This document shows positions 1 through 12,233 of a stretch of 64,000 nt of DNA, piece after piece (the first letter of the stretch is position 1; each line of letters opens with the position of its first letter). The position numbers and the translations under genes were made by a program. The notes under the pieces were generated by a model. That model was not told the DNA's origin. It searched no databases and worked only from the letters and a program-made list of their open reading frames with translations. The DNA comes from Mesocentrotus franciscanus (Eukaryota > Echinodermata > Echinoidea > Camarodonta > Strongylocentrotidae), in assembly GCA_037976565.1 (NCBI GenBank), contig CP137669.1, forward strand, positions 35,490,912-35,554,911. The letters run 5' to 3'.

Positions 1-619
1 TTGGCGTTACTATATACGTCACGGATCATATTCTTTGTTTCATTATGTAATCGCTGAAAACAGAAAAATGTAAAGCGTGTCTCTTGACCGGTATTCCCAG
101 AAGTCTTATACAATAACCCCATTGACACTATGGTCTACGAATATTGCGACTTTACTTATATTACAATGTCATGTCGGACTTTGCTTTAATAGCAACTACG
201 TCACTTGTTGTGTTTACTTCTAACGTAATATCCAAGTGCAGTTGAAGAGGAATCTTCAATTCATTTTGAAATCCCTGAAAAACAAATTGCATTAAAAGTA
301 CTGGGCTTGTTTTATAATAGTATTGCGACGTTTTGATCATAGTGTGTCTTGACTCTATATGCTCGTTTACTTTAAATGTTTATATGACACATGATAAATG
401 GCTATGTGCAATATAGAAATCCAGCGTGTGTAAGATTATTGTGGCGAACTGTTTTCGAGTCACAATGTATTAAAATGTATCTTGTTGTAGAAAAATTGAT
501 CATTTATATTTTCTCCTCCCATATTTCTTGACAACAAAATAATAGGCATTATTGATGAATTTATTATGGCACGGTAATAACGCAATTTAGCCAGACCTTA
601 ACGAATCTGTACCAATATA
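1..619. other. Intergenic, nothing recognised
   Basis: AT-rich unique-looking DNA with no long ORF, no RNA gene and no clear repeat that I can see. Confidence 0.5.
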
Positions 620-800
620 AGCTTGGAGGCAGGAGGGGGTTATTAGGGGTAATTGATAATTGCTCATTAGCTGTCTGTGTAACGATGCAAATGAACGCAT
701 GTGTTTGCTAATTAATATGACCTGCTAATCATTGTTTTATTGACAACTACTTGTGTCCGCCGTTGTTTTTTTTAGCTATTCTAATTAGCCTGTCGTATGA
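620..800. promoter_or_regulatory. Candidate non-coding element with POU and homeodomain-type motifs
   Basis: A short non-repetitive AT-rich stretch contains an exact octamer ATGCAAAT (685-692), TAATTAAT (709-716), and further TAAT/ATTA cores (GGGGTAATTGATAATTG near 647-662, CTAATTAG near 781-788). The density of POU/homeodomain cores resembles an enhancer, but AT-rich DNA yields such cores by chance. Function is not shown. Confidence 0.2.
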
Positions 801-966
801 TGAGCCCCAAAATAACTTCGGAGCTAGTGCGTCAGCCGTATAGTGGAACTGAAAATGCAATATCATTCTAGAACTATTTGTACCAGTTGCGATGAATTAT
901 GTAGGGTGAAGCCCACTGTACAATAATTATTATTGAGACATTCTCTCCCTTTCACCCGCCATCGAG

Positions 967-1058
967 CTCTCTCTCTCTCTCTCTCCAGCCTCCCCTCCCT
1001 CCATAAATATCCCTCCACTTCCCTTTTCTACACTCCTCTCTTCCCATCATCATCATCG

Positions 1059-1097
<39 letters not shown>

Positions 1098-1145
1098 CGT
1101 CTCTCCCTCTCTCTTTCTCCCATTCTCTCTCTCTCTCTCTCTCTC
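967..1145. repeat. Compound microsatellite (CT)n, (ATC)n, (CT)n
   Basis: CT runs at about 967-986 and 1122-1145 flank a long ATC/CAT run at about 1047-1098. The Ser/Leu-rich reading frames across it are low-complexity translations, not a gene. Confidence 0.9.
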
Positions 1146-1964
1146 ACTCATTCTCATTCCATCACTGTCTACTTGTCTGCATTCACGCCATTCATTATCG
1201 TTATTTCTATTTTAATTTAAAATAACAAACATGTCCCTCTTTTTCATCCTCCCCATCATTCTCTTGAAATTAAATTCATGTTCTTTACCAAAGTTATCAA
1301 TTACCCCCCTCCGCTGGATTGCAATTAAAATGTCATGTGATAACAGACGAGATTCATTTTGGCCGAATGTCAATTCAAAATGTCACCATATACACACCAT
1401 CTGATAAATCATTGTCAACTGCGACAAAAATATCGTAGGATATCGTTATTAATGTCTATCTCCCAAGTTAATACAGAATAAATGCACCATAAGGTTTTTT
1501 TTTAATGTATAATGTCAATCAATAAACGGTAGCAACGATGTGATCCATCTTATATGCTGGAATGATTTGCATTTGTATTATTATGTTGTATCAATTATTT
1601 ATTTCCAGCTTTAATTCCCCCAAATTTATTGTGTCGCAATTGGAGTGGAATTGTCTTTTCATCATTATTCATTGTAATAAATTGCTGATGATAAAGCGAT
1701 ACATAATAAAGAGGCAATTTATTATTATAACTATGGAATGTATGTCGAATAAAGAACGTAAATATCAATTTTCAGGAAGTCATACTCTGTTTTTATTTAT
1801 CTTGATCCCGAAGTCACGTGATGTAGTTTAACAAATATCGAGTGTACGCCATTTATTTTTGTTCCAATTATGGAATGGGTGAAATTCGCATATTTACCAA
1901 TTAAGTAACCAATGTCGCCAAATCTATCATCTCTGTTTTTTTCCCATTTCCCCTCTCACTGCAT

Positions 1965-1969
<5 letters not shown>

Positions 1970-2020
<51 letters not shown>

Positions 2021-2040
2021 CCACCATCCCCCACATACTC
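1970..2040. repeat. (CT)n followed by (TATC)n microsatellite
   Basis: A long CT run is followed by a few TATC units, immediately before a copy of a dispersed repeat (2088-2225) that is also found beside microsatellites near 9 and 10 kb. Confidence 0.85.
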
Positions 2041-2087
2041 TCTTTCTCCCTCTTCTCCCACTCACTCTCTTCTCTTCCTCTACTTCT

Positions 2088-2225
2088 TTAGATGTAAGCT
2101 TTGATATGTCACGTTATCAAGAAACAAAAATCAGGACAAATCAATTTTTCACATACTTGAAAAATTACAAAACTTGGTAAGGGTATGAATAATTTAGTTG
2201 TTTACTGTATATCCCTACCATCCGA
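2088..2225 (+). repeat. Dispersed repeat family M, copy 1
   Basis: Contains GTAAGCTTTGATATGTCACG, a TTTTTCACATACTTG block, ACAAAACTTGGTAAGGGTAT and GTTGTTTACTGTATATCC. The same order of blocks occurs in reverse complement near 8985-9190 and 9935-10120. Each copy lies beside a CT, TATC or TA microsatellite. Confidence 0.65.
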
Positions 2226-3009
2226 CCACTCTCTTTTTATTTAATAAGGAACTTTAAAAAAGGGGAGAGACATCATAAATTATGTCACGTATATAGGAAC
2301 TCGCATCAGTCTTATCATTTTCATTTTTACCCAATTGGTATGGATACATTTTCAGTATTTATTTTACTGTAAAATTCCTTTAGTCTGCTTGAAGATTGTG
2401 TCTTGAGACTTAAAAGGGCTCTGATCTACTTAAAAGAGAATTAAATATTTTTGACTCAAGATAACTTAGAAACATGGTAACCTAGAAACAATATACGCGC
2501 ATTTTACCGTAGTAACGCTAAATATTTATATAATAATACGTCAAGACGTTCATACTCAATATATCAAAATGTGTAACACATAAAGACACTAAGACTCAAG
2601 ATTTATTAAAATGTATATAAAGACACTCATACTCAAGATTGACATAATTATAACAAACAGAAATTATAACAAACAAAAGCGTTGTGTTGGCACCGGCTAT
2701 CATGCATTGACGTCGGCTTTTTGTGAAAACAAAACAAAACATGGCGCCCACACCCTTGAAGGTGAAAGTTGATGTAGTTCATGACAGCAAGACGATATGT
2801 TCTATTGTCTAACACGAAGGATAGCGTGTTTTGTTTCTAAACTTCATAAACACCCGATCAATGTTTGCAGCTTACATTGTCGGCAAACAATGGGACGGTT
2901 GATTTGAGGTCATTATTCTCTGATGGTGAAGGCGAGGCACGAAATGCGTGTGTGGGTGGATGTGCGTGTATGTATGTGGGTGTAGGTATGTGAGGCATTG
3001 GTGGAACCT

Positions 3010-3154
3010 GGGCCCTGTTTCATGTAACTTGTTATCAATAACAAGTTATGATAACTGGTATAAGCTACTGAAATCGTGGCATTTGATTGGCTGAGAGCAA
3101 ATTTGCCATAGAAATTTAGGATTTGTTATTGATGACGAAGTAGGGCCCAGGTAT
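3010..3154. mobile_element. Small MITE with GGGCCC-type inverted ends
   Basis: The left end CTGGGCCCTGTTTCATGTAA faces a right end whose complement is CTGGGCCCTACTTCGTCATC. An internal palindrome (CTTGTTATCAATAACAAG) lies near the left end. At about 145 bp it is too short to code, so it is a non-autonomous DNA element. Confidence 0.6.
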
Positions 3155-5390
3155 TGTAAAAGATGTATACCCAACCCCACCCCGAATTCTAAACCCTATT
3201 CAGATCATTTACAAAAATCTCAAATCAAATCAAATCAAATTAATTCATATACAATCCAACAAATTTCCGAAATTTACCTGCATAGTGAAGTGATCTCTTT
3301 TCTGTAACCCTCCCCAAAATGCCCCCCCCCCCCTTCTCTCTCTCTCTCTCTCCTTTCTTATTTTCTCTTGACTCTAGTTATGTGAAATGTGCAAAAAGGC
3401 AAGGGCTTCAAGTCAACCTTTATTTCCGGAGTATTTTTTTTTTTTTTTTGTTATATAGGAGTGGGAAATCTTAGAAAGGTGTTATTAAGCTGAGAGTTTA
3501 CACGATATACCGATTAGCGGTGGTAGCTTACATCATTCATCAAAGGCAGTGGACAGCTTTAGCAGAGAGTTTTCAATTACGGAGAGGGCTTAGTCAGCTC
3601 CACTAAGCACGCAAAGTATGAGTAGTAACCATCGATGTGCAAGGGTACCCATGTTTTATACGCGTGTGGCGTCTCAGCATGCACAGTCCGAGGGATTTAT
3701 AGGGAGTTCCATGTATTATACATAATTATCAAAAAAATTGAGAATAACAATCTTTATTTTTTTCCACAATATTATGGTAGCTAAACTGGGACTGTATAAT
3801 CATGGTACTCGTAGTAGGTCCATGGTATAATCCTCAGGATATTTGAGGTATAGTCTACAGCTAGTATACAGGTTTAAACTGTTTTTCGAACTATACAATA
3901 AAATTCTTAAATTTGCTTTCGTTCAAATTAAAAATTGAAAAGGTGGCATAAAATATGAGTAAGGGGGTGCTCTTTCACTATTCGCCTGCGGAGCCAATAA
4001 CTTTTCGGCCCTTACACAAACAAAACCTTGCATCCCGAGCGTACTACGGACGTACCTTATAGAGTTATATCTCATCGTACAGCTCTATTGGTACACCTAT
4101 GCATTGATGTGACTCGCGGCGTTACACAAGTTAAGACGAATCGTGGATGAGGGGCCTTGAAGATTACTTCTCACTATTGTACTTATCTTCTCATTAATAG
4201 TCTAAGCCGCCACAGTCGATAAAGGACAATGGATGAATAGATGCTAGAGTCTTTATCTGGGGGTGCTTAGGCGGATCCGATTCATGCATCATGATTATCT
4301 GACGCCACAAGTTACCCTCTTTCATCCGGCAGGTTGGGCAATAAAGGTGAAAATGATTGTATTTTGTGAAAGCAAAGCCAAAGTACAAACAAGCTCCTAG
4401 TAAGGATCATGTTGCGCAGATGACCGTATGAAAATAATATTATTGTCTTTAAAGGCCAAGTTTACGGGGGTGGTGACAAAATTATTCGTGCCATCATAAT
4501 GGGGTGCTTATTTTGTATATAATTATATGCCTGTAAACAGGTTAAAATTTATACGCGTTGACATTTACGAACACCGTAGTATTAAGACAAAATTGAATTG
4601 TATCGAACATGCCGAAAGAATTGAATTGAACTGAACGGTTTATTCGAATGAATATAACACAAGTCAACAAAACAAACAACAGTCCATTGACCGAATTGCT
4701 GAAAATGACACATAGAATTGACAATAGGCCTGTCTATATAAATACATGTAATGTATTACATCAGAAAAATATACTGCTTTACATTTTCAAAAGTATTTCA
4801 ATTATTTCATTGTACGTTCGTCGTCGTATGCGGTAAAATGAAGTCAATCTCAATAGTTCAAAAGATGTACAATACTTTCTTATCATTTTGATAAGGGGCT
4901 AATATAACCCCTACAAATTTTTCTCTGGAGCACCTACATTTTCGAACAATCACGACGTGTTTTCAAGATGATTTTATAGGATGTATCCGTCACTGTTTTT
5001 TATCGATTGATGAATATTCTTTATCATGCTTGATTTCATCTTAGAAGTCAGATAAAAACAAACCGTCAAACCATCTCATGGATAATATTTTTTGTTTAGA
5101 TAGATATTATTAAAATAACAGACACACAAACAACAACAAAACCCACAAAAAATGGACTTGACCTACCCAGAAGAGAAGGACGAAGAGAAAGATTGTCTTT
5201 GAAACATATATAACGACTTTATAATGATTTTGTAATTCTTCATGGGATTTCTATAGAAACTTCCAATCACTTTGATGTCAGGGTGCATGGAATTCCAGAT
5301 TAATGGTACCCCAGCTATGCATCTACTATTCCAAATGATGATTTTTTTTGTTGTTGTGTGTGTGTGTAGTAACTTCACTAAAATAATAAA
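3155..5390. other. Intergenic, no gene seen
   Basis: Contains a CCCCCC/CTCTCT tract near 3320-3355 and a T run near 3437-3450. Short ORFs near 4.2-4.8 kb have no recognisable domain. Confidence 0.5.
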
Positions 5391-5394
5391 TAAA

Positions 5395-5485
5395 ACACAA
5401 AATACAACAACAACAATACCAACATCGAAACAATAACGACAACAAAACAATAACAACATCAAAACACCACCACCAACAACAAAAG
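5395..5485. repeat. AAC-rich imperfect microsatellite
   Basis: Imperfect runs of AACAACAAC and ACCACCAAC. The Cys/Val/Leu-rich minus-strand frames here are low-complexity artefacts. Confidence 0.7.
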
Positions 5486-6015
5486 GTGTTTATTTCCACC
5501 ACTGAAAATGTGACAGATGAAAGTAGACAATATTCTCTCATTAAATCAATCGCGAATACTACATCAGCAGTATTGGTAACAAACCTTACAAATCAATGAT
5601 TTCCTCATGTAATTAGCATAGATCAGTGAATGCTCCCCTGATTAAATTAGAAAGAGAAGACAAATAAAGGTTTGATATTGTGATATTTTCAGAAAAGAAA
5701 CATCAGTCAGGTCATTATATATACAAAAAGAAATAATGTGACGGTTTCGTATTTTGACCAAATAAATATCGGTGAGCTCCTGATTGAATTATAACAGAAA
5801 GAAAATAAATATGACGGTTTGGTATTGTGACAGTTTCAGAAAAGAAGCTCAATTAGTTTGATTAGATTGATTATAGTTATAACTACATTCTATTTTTTGT
5901 ATTAATGAGGTTGTTGTTTATTAAATGTTCCGTGGAGTCAATACCGCTGCCATTGTCATTAATTTATTATTAGCCTTTTTCGCACGACAGCCTTGATGAC
6001 TTGTTGTTGTTTTTT

Positions 6016-7125
6016 TTAATTTCCGTATAATAAAATCAGATAAAATGCATACAAAGTAATCATACAGAGGAAAAAAGGACAAAATACGGCTGGTAGCCCA
6101 TTTTCAGCTGCAACTATAATGTTGCTGCTGGTCTTCCATGGGGCCAGTTTATACAATGTACAAAATATACATAATATTAGAAATGAACAGAATAAATAAT
6201 TACAAAGTATCAGTCGAAAACATAATTTAATATAAATAGTTATTAAAAAAACAAAAAACATATATACATACATAAAGAGGTACAACAATAGGGTGATTAC
6301 AGTCAGTCAGAAAGGTGGCAAAAGTGGGAAGTTGACGCAAATCAGGGGATAATTTATTATATTGAAAAGACGCTCTGTATACGAAAGTTCTTTTACAATA
6401 ATTAATTCTTGGCATAGGTAAAGAGAGGTTATGTTCATTTTATACGGAGGGAGTATGGCGAGGGTTTAAACTCAAACATGTCTTTCAAATATTCAGGGGT
6501 CATGTTATTTAATGTTTTGTAAGTTAAGAGTAATAAATGGATTTTTTGCATTTCACGTATCATTTGCCAACCAAGACAGCTAGGAATTTGACCGGTAGAA
6601 GTATGCGAATAAGGGTTAATTTTTAGTATTATTCTACCGGCCCTATTTTGAATTTTTTGGAGCTGTATTAAACAGTTACTGCTGGCAGATTGCCATAATA
6701 TATCCCCGTAATCAAAGTGGGGTAATATGATGGAATTATAGATTAATTTCAATTCGGACATGAAATTATTCACAAATTGTCTTATTCTACACAAATAACT
6801 AACCATTTTACTTAGCTTGTTACACGTCTGTTCAATGTGAACATCCCATTTTAATTTTTCATCCACATGTACACCGAGATATTTAAAGCTTTTTACTTGG
6901 GACAACCGTTGTTCTTTGATTTAGATATTCAAAAGCGCTTGTTTTTTAAGCATGCTATGTGTTCCTAACTTTCTAGTAACATGCATACAGTTTTGTCGTA
7001 ATTGATCTTTAAGTTGTTGTTATTCATCCACGCATCAAGGCTATTAATTTCTTTATTTAAAAGATTTCCCACCACTTTTGGAGTTTTATGTGAATAATAA
7101 ATGACCGTGTCATCCGCATAAAGAT
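6016..7125 (-). mobile_element. 5'-truncated CR1/L2/jockey-like LINE fragment
   Basis: On the minus strand the YADDT polymerase box lies at 7106-7120 (context HLYADDTVIYYSHKTPK). It continues in broken frames into SQVKSFKYLGVHVDEKLKWD, then a C-terminal block with ILPHFDYGDILWQSAS and QKIQNRAGRIILK. A separate frame contains YCKRTFVYRASFQYNKLSPD, the usual tail block of such reverse transcriptases. The endonuclease and the N-terminal RT motifs are absent. Frameshifts separate the blocks, so the copy is dead. Clade assignment is by motif style only. Confidence 0.8.
6435..6905 (-). pseudogene. Reverse transcriptase C-terminal fragment (CR1/L2-like)
   Basis: The longest surviving frame of the LINE fragment, 156 codons. 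It carries the post-catalytic connection region of non-LTR reverse transcriptases: a K-Y-L-G-V motif near its start, then CNKLSKMVSYLCRIRQFV, HFDYGDILWQ and IQNRAGRIILK. The catalytic YADD lies upstream in another frame. It is a decayed remnant, not a host gene. Confidence 0.8.
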
Positions 7126-7242
7126 GTCACCGAGCATGTCAATCATGTCACGTTTCATTACTTTTGACAAAAACAGTTTTCATTGAGAAGCAATTTTAAA
7201 ATAAGAAAAGTATAAGAAACTGTGTAAAATGTGCTCATAATC

Positions 7243-7378
7243 AGGCACGTAGCCGGGGCGAGGGCACGTCCCCCCAAAATTCCAAGATCATACACACTTC
7301 CTCATAGATCCCTCCCCAGGACGTCGATCAATTACATGTATGTGCCCCCAAACATCAAACTCTGGCTACGGCGCTGCT
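7243..7378. mobile_element. Short MITE with CGTAGCC-type inverted ends
   Basis: The left end AGGCACGTAGCCGGGGCG and right end CTGGCTACGGCGCTG form imperfect inverted repeats around about 100 bp of C-rich sequence. Small non-autonomous element; boundaries approximate. Confidence 0.4.
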
Positions 7379-7399
7379 CATAATCCACGCAACATGAGT

Positions 7400-8680
7400 G
7401 CCTGAATTGGCGAATAATGGCCCTTTCTAAGAAATCATTTTTTTTCTATAAATATGGTTTACGGTTACACGATGTGGTTGCCTTATTGAAATGTTTTAAC
7501 AGTTTCCTTTTCTATTACTTCGCGACAAAAAAGAAGAGTTTTCGGCGGATAACAGCCGGTAGTATATTAATAGCGTACTATATAGGGATTGGTCCCTCGA
7601 GTCAGCCTACGGGTTAGGTTTTGCTCATCTTATCATAAGGGATCTTTTTTTTTAAACGTAGGCTGCAACTATCATATTTACGAAAGTCTTCAAACACTTC
7701 AATGTGATTTGATTTTCATATATTACACATTATTGCCTACCGGTAATACAACAAAATAACAATGAGTAAATAATAAAACATATATGCTGCATAATTAAGA
7801 CACAATGTGTACGCTGTTATTGTTTTTGGTGTATAGTTATTACCCTTTTCTTATTTAAAGTGTTGCTTGTATTCAACATGCTAAATTTTCCAAGCGAAAT
7901 ATTGATATGAGCCAACAATAAACATAATCGAAATAAAGCCCCGTGACTCAATGAATGTGTCATTTTCTAAAGACATCTTTAGACTCATCATGATAATTGG
8001 GCACAGTCGTCAGAACGGAACTGGACCGGGTGAAAAAGAAAGAAAATCGATCGACGCGCCATTACTTTACTGTGGGGTCAACTTTATGCCTACATTTTGT
8101 ACTTTTGTCTGTATAGTCTGATTCTCTGGTCATTGTACTCAATACTATTCCATCCTTTAACCATTCAATGATTTGATCAATATGTATGTCCGCAGTGGCA
8201 GAGCATGGGTTCGGTCATGGAGAGGGCGGGGATGGCTGTTCTTGCTAAGTTTCCCAAAATTTCATTAATGATTTCTGAATTCAGGTTTAGATTATAGAGG
8301 ATGTTACAAATACAAATACACCTAAAATCATTGATTTCTTCATAGCTAAGGATGATGTAAAAGAAATTCCCTACCATTGCCATATGCATGTCAACTTGCT
8401 TTAAATAGCACCTTGATCCATTTTTTCAATATTTATGTTAAAAAGTATAAGAGTTATTTGTGATAACTCCTTGAAACTCATAAAAATGATCATTGTACAG
8501 ATTTGTGTAAATTCTATGCAAAATATTCATTATTCACATAATTCAACCAAGCAACATTTCAGTTTTGTATAAAGTCTTTTTTTTTAATGCGTTAACAATT
8601 TCTGTTCGATCCACCACATCATGGGATGTAAAAAACAGATACTTGCTATTAAGTTTTGTTTTCTTCCAGCTCTCGCCCCC
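7400..8680. other. Intergenic, no gene seen
   Basis: Short ORFs only, without domain signatures or codon bias. No repeat family recognised. Confidence 0.45.
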
Positions 8681-8689
8681 TTCCTCCCC

Positions 8690-8824
8690 TCTCCCCCTCT
8701 CTCTCTCTCTCTCTCTCTCTCTCCCTTCCCTCCCTTTCTTTTTTTCTCTCTCTTTCTCCCTATCTATCTATCTATCTATCTATCTATATAATAATATTTC
8801 TAATTCAATATTGTAAACAAAAAA

Positions 8825-8868
<44 letters not shown>

Positions 8869-8870
8869 AT
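8690..8870. repeat. Compound microsatellites (CT)n, (TATC)n, (CA)n
   Basis: CT run at about 8695-8722, TATC units at about 8760-8787 and a CA run at about 8834-8866. Overlapping Ser/Leu-rich ORFs are translations of the repeat. Confidence 0.9.
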
Positions 8871-8984
8871 GTAGTAGAAAATATGTTAATTCACAACTGT
8901 AGATGGACTACACAAGAAGCATGGATTGAACTTCACAAGCATTTTCGATTTATCATTATCAGGTGAAGTGAGCGTTTCATGGTT

Positions 8985-9190
8985 TTACATGGATATACAG
9001 TTAACAACTAAATTATTCATACCCTTACCAAGTTTTGTAATTTTTTTATAAAGCATGTGAAAAACTATTTTTTTCCCGATTTGTTTTTCTTGAGAATGAG
9101 ACATGTCGGAGCTTAGATTAAAACATATAAAACAACGGCCCCAATTCAACCAGTCCACCTTTCATTTTTGAGTAAAAAAAAACACAAATG
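8985..9190 (-). repeat. Dispersed repeat family M, copy 2
   Basis: Reverse-complement copy: GGATATACAGTTAACAACTA, ATACCCTTACCAAGTTTTGT, CATGTGAAAAACTA and a CCCGATTTGTTTTTCTTGAG block. A block with CAATTCAACCAGTCCACCTT, shared with copy 3, follows. Confidence 0.65.
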
Positions 9191-9864
9191 ATATCAAATT
9201 TACAAGTAGTATGACTAATTTGGTTTTTATCTGTATATACAAGTACATTGTTTCACCGTTGTATTCAGGGTTGTTAAGCTGTCCTATGGATTAAAAGTTG
9301 ATTTTACGACTTCGATTTCCCTCGGTTTTCCTTTTTTCTTCTTATGTTTAAGTGTAGGGCGCAGGCATAGCCTGCATTATTTGAGATGACTAATCTGTAC
9401 AAGTTAACATAAGATCAATGAGTTGAACAAAGTCAAAGAGCCTTTCATAGTGTGTCTTGAGTACGTCGGAATGTTAAACAGAAATTACTCGTTCAGACAA
9501 ATTATTCTGATATGATAATAATGAAAAGAAACAGAAAATGAAGAGAACAGAATGTGTTTCATAGAATTTGGATGAACATGATGATATATATATAGAGAGA
9601 GAGGGGGGTTGCAGCCTGCAGGAGGTATAATCATATAATACAGTGATTATATACATTATGTTCTATATAATGATAAATAATAAAGTAAAATAAACGCAAA
9701 TATACCATTATTTTTCATCGAACATATTAAGAAATATATTACACATAATATCATTGCAACTTTGAAGATATATAATATACATGCGTTATGAATCAATATA
9801 TTTTCTACTATTTTTTTTCTCTGCATCTCGTTGGACATTGTTCCCCTAAGCATTTTCAATATAA

Positions 9865-9865
<1 letters not shown>

Positions 9866-9920
<55 letters not shown>
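9866..9920. repeat. (TA)n microsatellite
   Basis: About 27 TA units, directly before family M copy 3. Confidence 0.9.
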
Positions 9921-9930
<10 letters not shown>

Positions 9931-9934
9931 TTAA

Positions 9935-10137
9935 CAAATGAATTTTTCTTACCCTTACCAAGTTTTGTATAAAAAATTAGTATGTGAAAAATTTATAATT
10001 TATTTGTCCCGATTTGTTTATCTTCAGAATGTTTTTTTGTAAAGCTTACATCTAAATGAATTCAACAAAGGCCCTAATTCAACCAGTCCACCTTTCATTC
10101 TTGAGTTACGACACCCCCAAAAAAAAAAAAAAAAAAA
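9935..10137 (-). repeat. Dispersed repeat family M, copy 3 with poly-A run
   Basis: Shares TTACCCTTACCAAGTTTTGT, TATGTGAAAAATTTAT, TCCCGATTTGTTTATCTTCA and CAACCAGTCCACCTTTCATT with copy 2. It is followed by an A run at about 10119-10138. Confidence 0.65.
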
Positions 10138-10191
10138 ATACAAGAGGAATGAATAATTTAGTTGATTATATATTATATCCCCCTTTCTATC

Positions 10192-11190
10192 TATCTATCT
10201 AAGTATCTTCTCCCAGTTCGGAGGTTGATTGCAACATCTCTCCATTTCACTCTATCTTCTGCCATTCTGGTGCACTCTCGCAGTTTTAGTCCACTCCAGT
10301 TCTTGACATTCTCTTCCCAGTTGATTCTGGGTCTCCCTCTAGGTCTACTTCCTTCCACTCTTCCTTCCAATACATCCTTTAAGAGGCTTTGGTGCCTTTT
10401 AACATGACCAAAGTATTTGACTTTTCTCTCCTTAACTAATCCTACTAGTGCAATTTGTTTACGCCCTGCCATGTGCAATATCTCTTTGTTGGTTTTCATT
10501 CGTTTCCAAGATATCTTCATCATTCTTCTGTAGATCCACATTTCAAAAGATGTTATTCTATTTTCCATGGCCTTGTTTATTGTCCATGTTTCTGCTCCAT
10601 ACAATAGGACAGACCATACATAACAGTTTACTAGTCTCAACCTAAGTGCAAATTTCACCTTTCTATTTGTGAATAATCCTTTCATTGCCAGAAATGTATT
10701 CCGAGCAATTTCTATTCTTCTTTTTATTTCTGCTTCGCATCTGGCATCATCTGTGATATTTTGTCCTAAGTAGATGTGATTACTGACTTGCTCAATGATA
10801 TGTCCATTGAGTTTCAAACATATTCTAGGCTTGTTCTCTGTTCTACTAAAAATCATTGATTTAGTTTTCTTGACATTCATGCTTAGACCAAACTCTTCAC
10901 TTTTGACTTTTACAATATCCAATACATGTTGTAAATCTGCTTCATTCTCTGCGCAAAGTACAGTGTCATCAGCATAACGTAAATTATTAATATTTACACC
11001 CCAATACTAACACCTTTCATATCTGAAATTTCCCTGAATACCAATTCTGTGCACAAGTTGAACAGGGATGGAGACATTACGCATCCCTGACGTACTCCTC
11101 TTTTGATTTTTGTGTAACCTGTAATTTCATTGTTAATTTTGATGGCAGCTGTCTGCTCCCAGTAAAGTTTAGATATGAGACGTGTGTTCT
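10192..11190 (-). pseudogene. RTE LINE reverse transcriptase, C-terminal half
   Basis: Continues with IKRGVRQGCVMSPSLFN, then a single-base frameshift before NNLRYADDTVLCAENEADLQ; the YADDT catalytic box is at 10962-10976. The open 243-codon frame after it includes GLSMNVKKTKSMIF, an EIKRRIEIARN block, VLLYGAETWTI, RRMMKISWKR, KYFGHVKRHQSLLKDVLEG and RPRGRPRINWEENV. This is the typical long RTE/BovB-like connection and tail. Translation stops near the GATA tail. Confidence 0.85.
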
Positions 11191-11196
11191 TACCAT

Positions 11197-12229
11197 CTAG
11201 ATTATTTTTTCTAAGCTTTCAATCAATTTTTCGTGGTGAATTTTGTCGAATGCTTTAGAGTAGTCAATAAAGCACATATATATTTCTTTATTTACTGCCA
11301 TATACCTTTCTGTCACCATTCTCATACAGAATATTGCTTCTCTAGTACCACTTTGAGGTCTAAAACCAAACTGTTCCTTACCTACTTCATTGTCAATTTG
11401 AATTTTTATTCTGTTGAGAATGATCTTTAAGAGCAACTTGGTTACATGGCTCATAAGGCTAATTGTCCGGAAATCTTCACATACACTTGCCTTAGGCTTC
11501 TTTGGAATTGGCACAAATATTGACTTTTTCAGATCTTCAGGAATATGACCTGTATTGTATATCATTTGGCAAATACTAGTCAAATGTTCAATCCCAAATT
11601 CTTTTAAGGCCACAAGTTCTTCCCGTGTTATCCCATCTGGGCCTTCAGATTTAGAAGTTCCCAGTGAATGCAGAGCTTGTTTAAATTCTGATTCAAGTAT
11701 ACTTGGACCCTCGTTGTCAGTGATTGGAAGTTCTGGACCTCTATCATCGTCAAATAGGTCTTGGATATATTCTTCCCATCTTTGTTTAATATCATCCTTT
11801 TCAAAGAGGGAAGATGTTCCATCCTTGTTCTTGATACATCCGCTTGCTGCCTTGTTTTTCTTCTTCTTAAAATGCTTGATTTCTCTGTGCATTTCATTTG
11901 TTTGGTTTGTCTTGGAGAAATGCTCAATTCTAACACATTTTTGAGTTAGCCATTCTTCTTTTGCTCTTTTACATTCATTATCAATTTCCTTATTGATGAT
12001 TCTGTATGATTTGGAGTTTGTGACTTGCTTTTGCCTCTCCTGCATCAAGTTCAGAATCTTTTCTGTCATCCATGGTTGTTTTGCTGGTTTCTTTTTAGTT
12101 GGTAGTGTCTTATTTCCATGCTGAATGCTTTTTTTCAAGCATTTCCATTCCACTTCTAGTTTCTCAATATCATTTACTTCATTATTTGTTTGTTCTATTT
12201 CTTCTGCGACTAGACAATTATACCTATTT
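11197..12229 (-). pseudogene. RTE LINE reverse transcriptase, N-terminal half
   Basis: Minus-strand frame running from the insertion edge (RNRYNCLVAEEIEQ) through KPAKQPWMTEKILNLMQ to the polymerase motifs: SEGPDGITREEL, FVPIPKKPKASVCEDFRTIS, EQFGFRPQSGTREAIF and MCFIDYSKAFDKIHHEKL. The Asp in FIDYSKAFD is the first catalytic aspartate. The frame ends at an A-run frameshift near 11205; the next segment continues in another frame as NNLDGKNTRLISKLYWEQ. Confidence 0.85.
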
Positions 12230-12233
12230 CTAA

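Noticed and set aside
933..1220. Ser/Leu-rich ORF
   Set aside because: Translation of CT and ATC microsatellites; no codon bias or domain.
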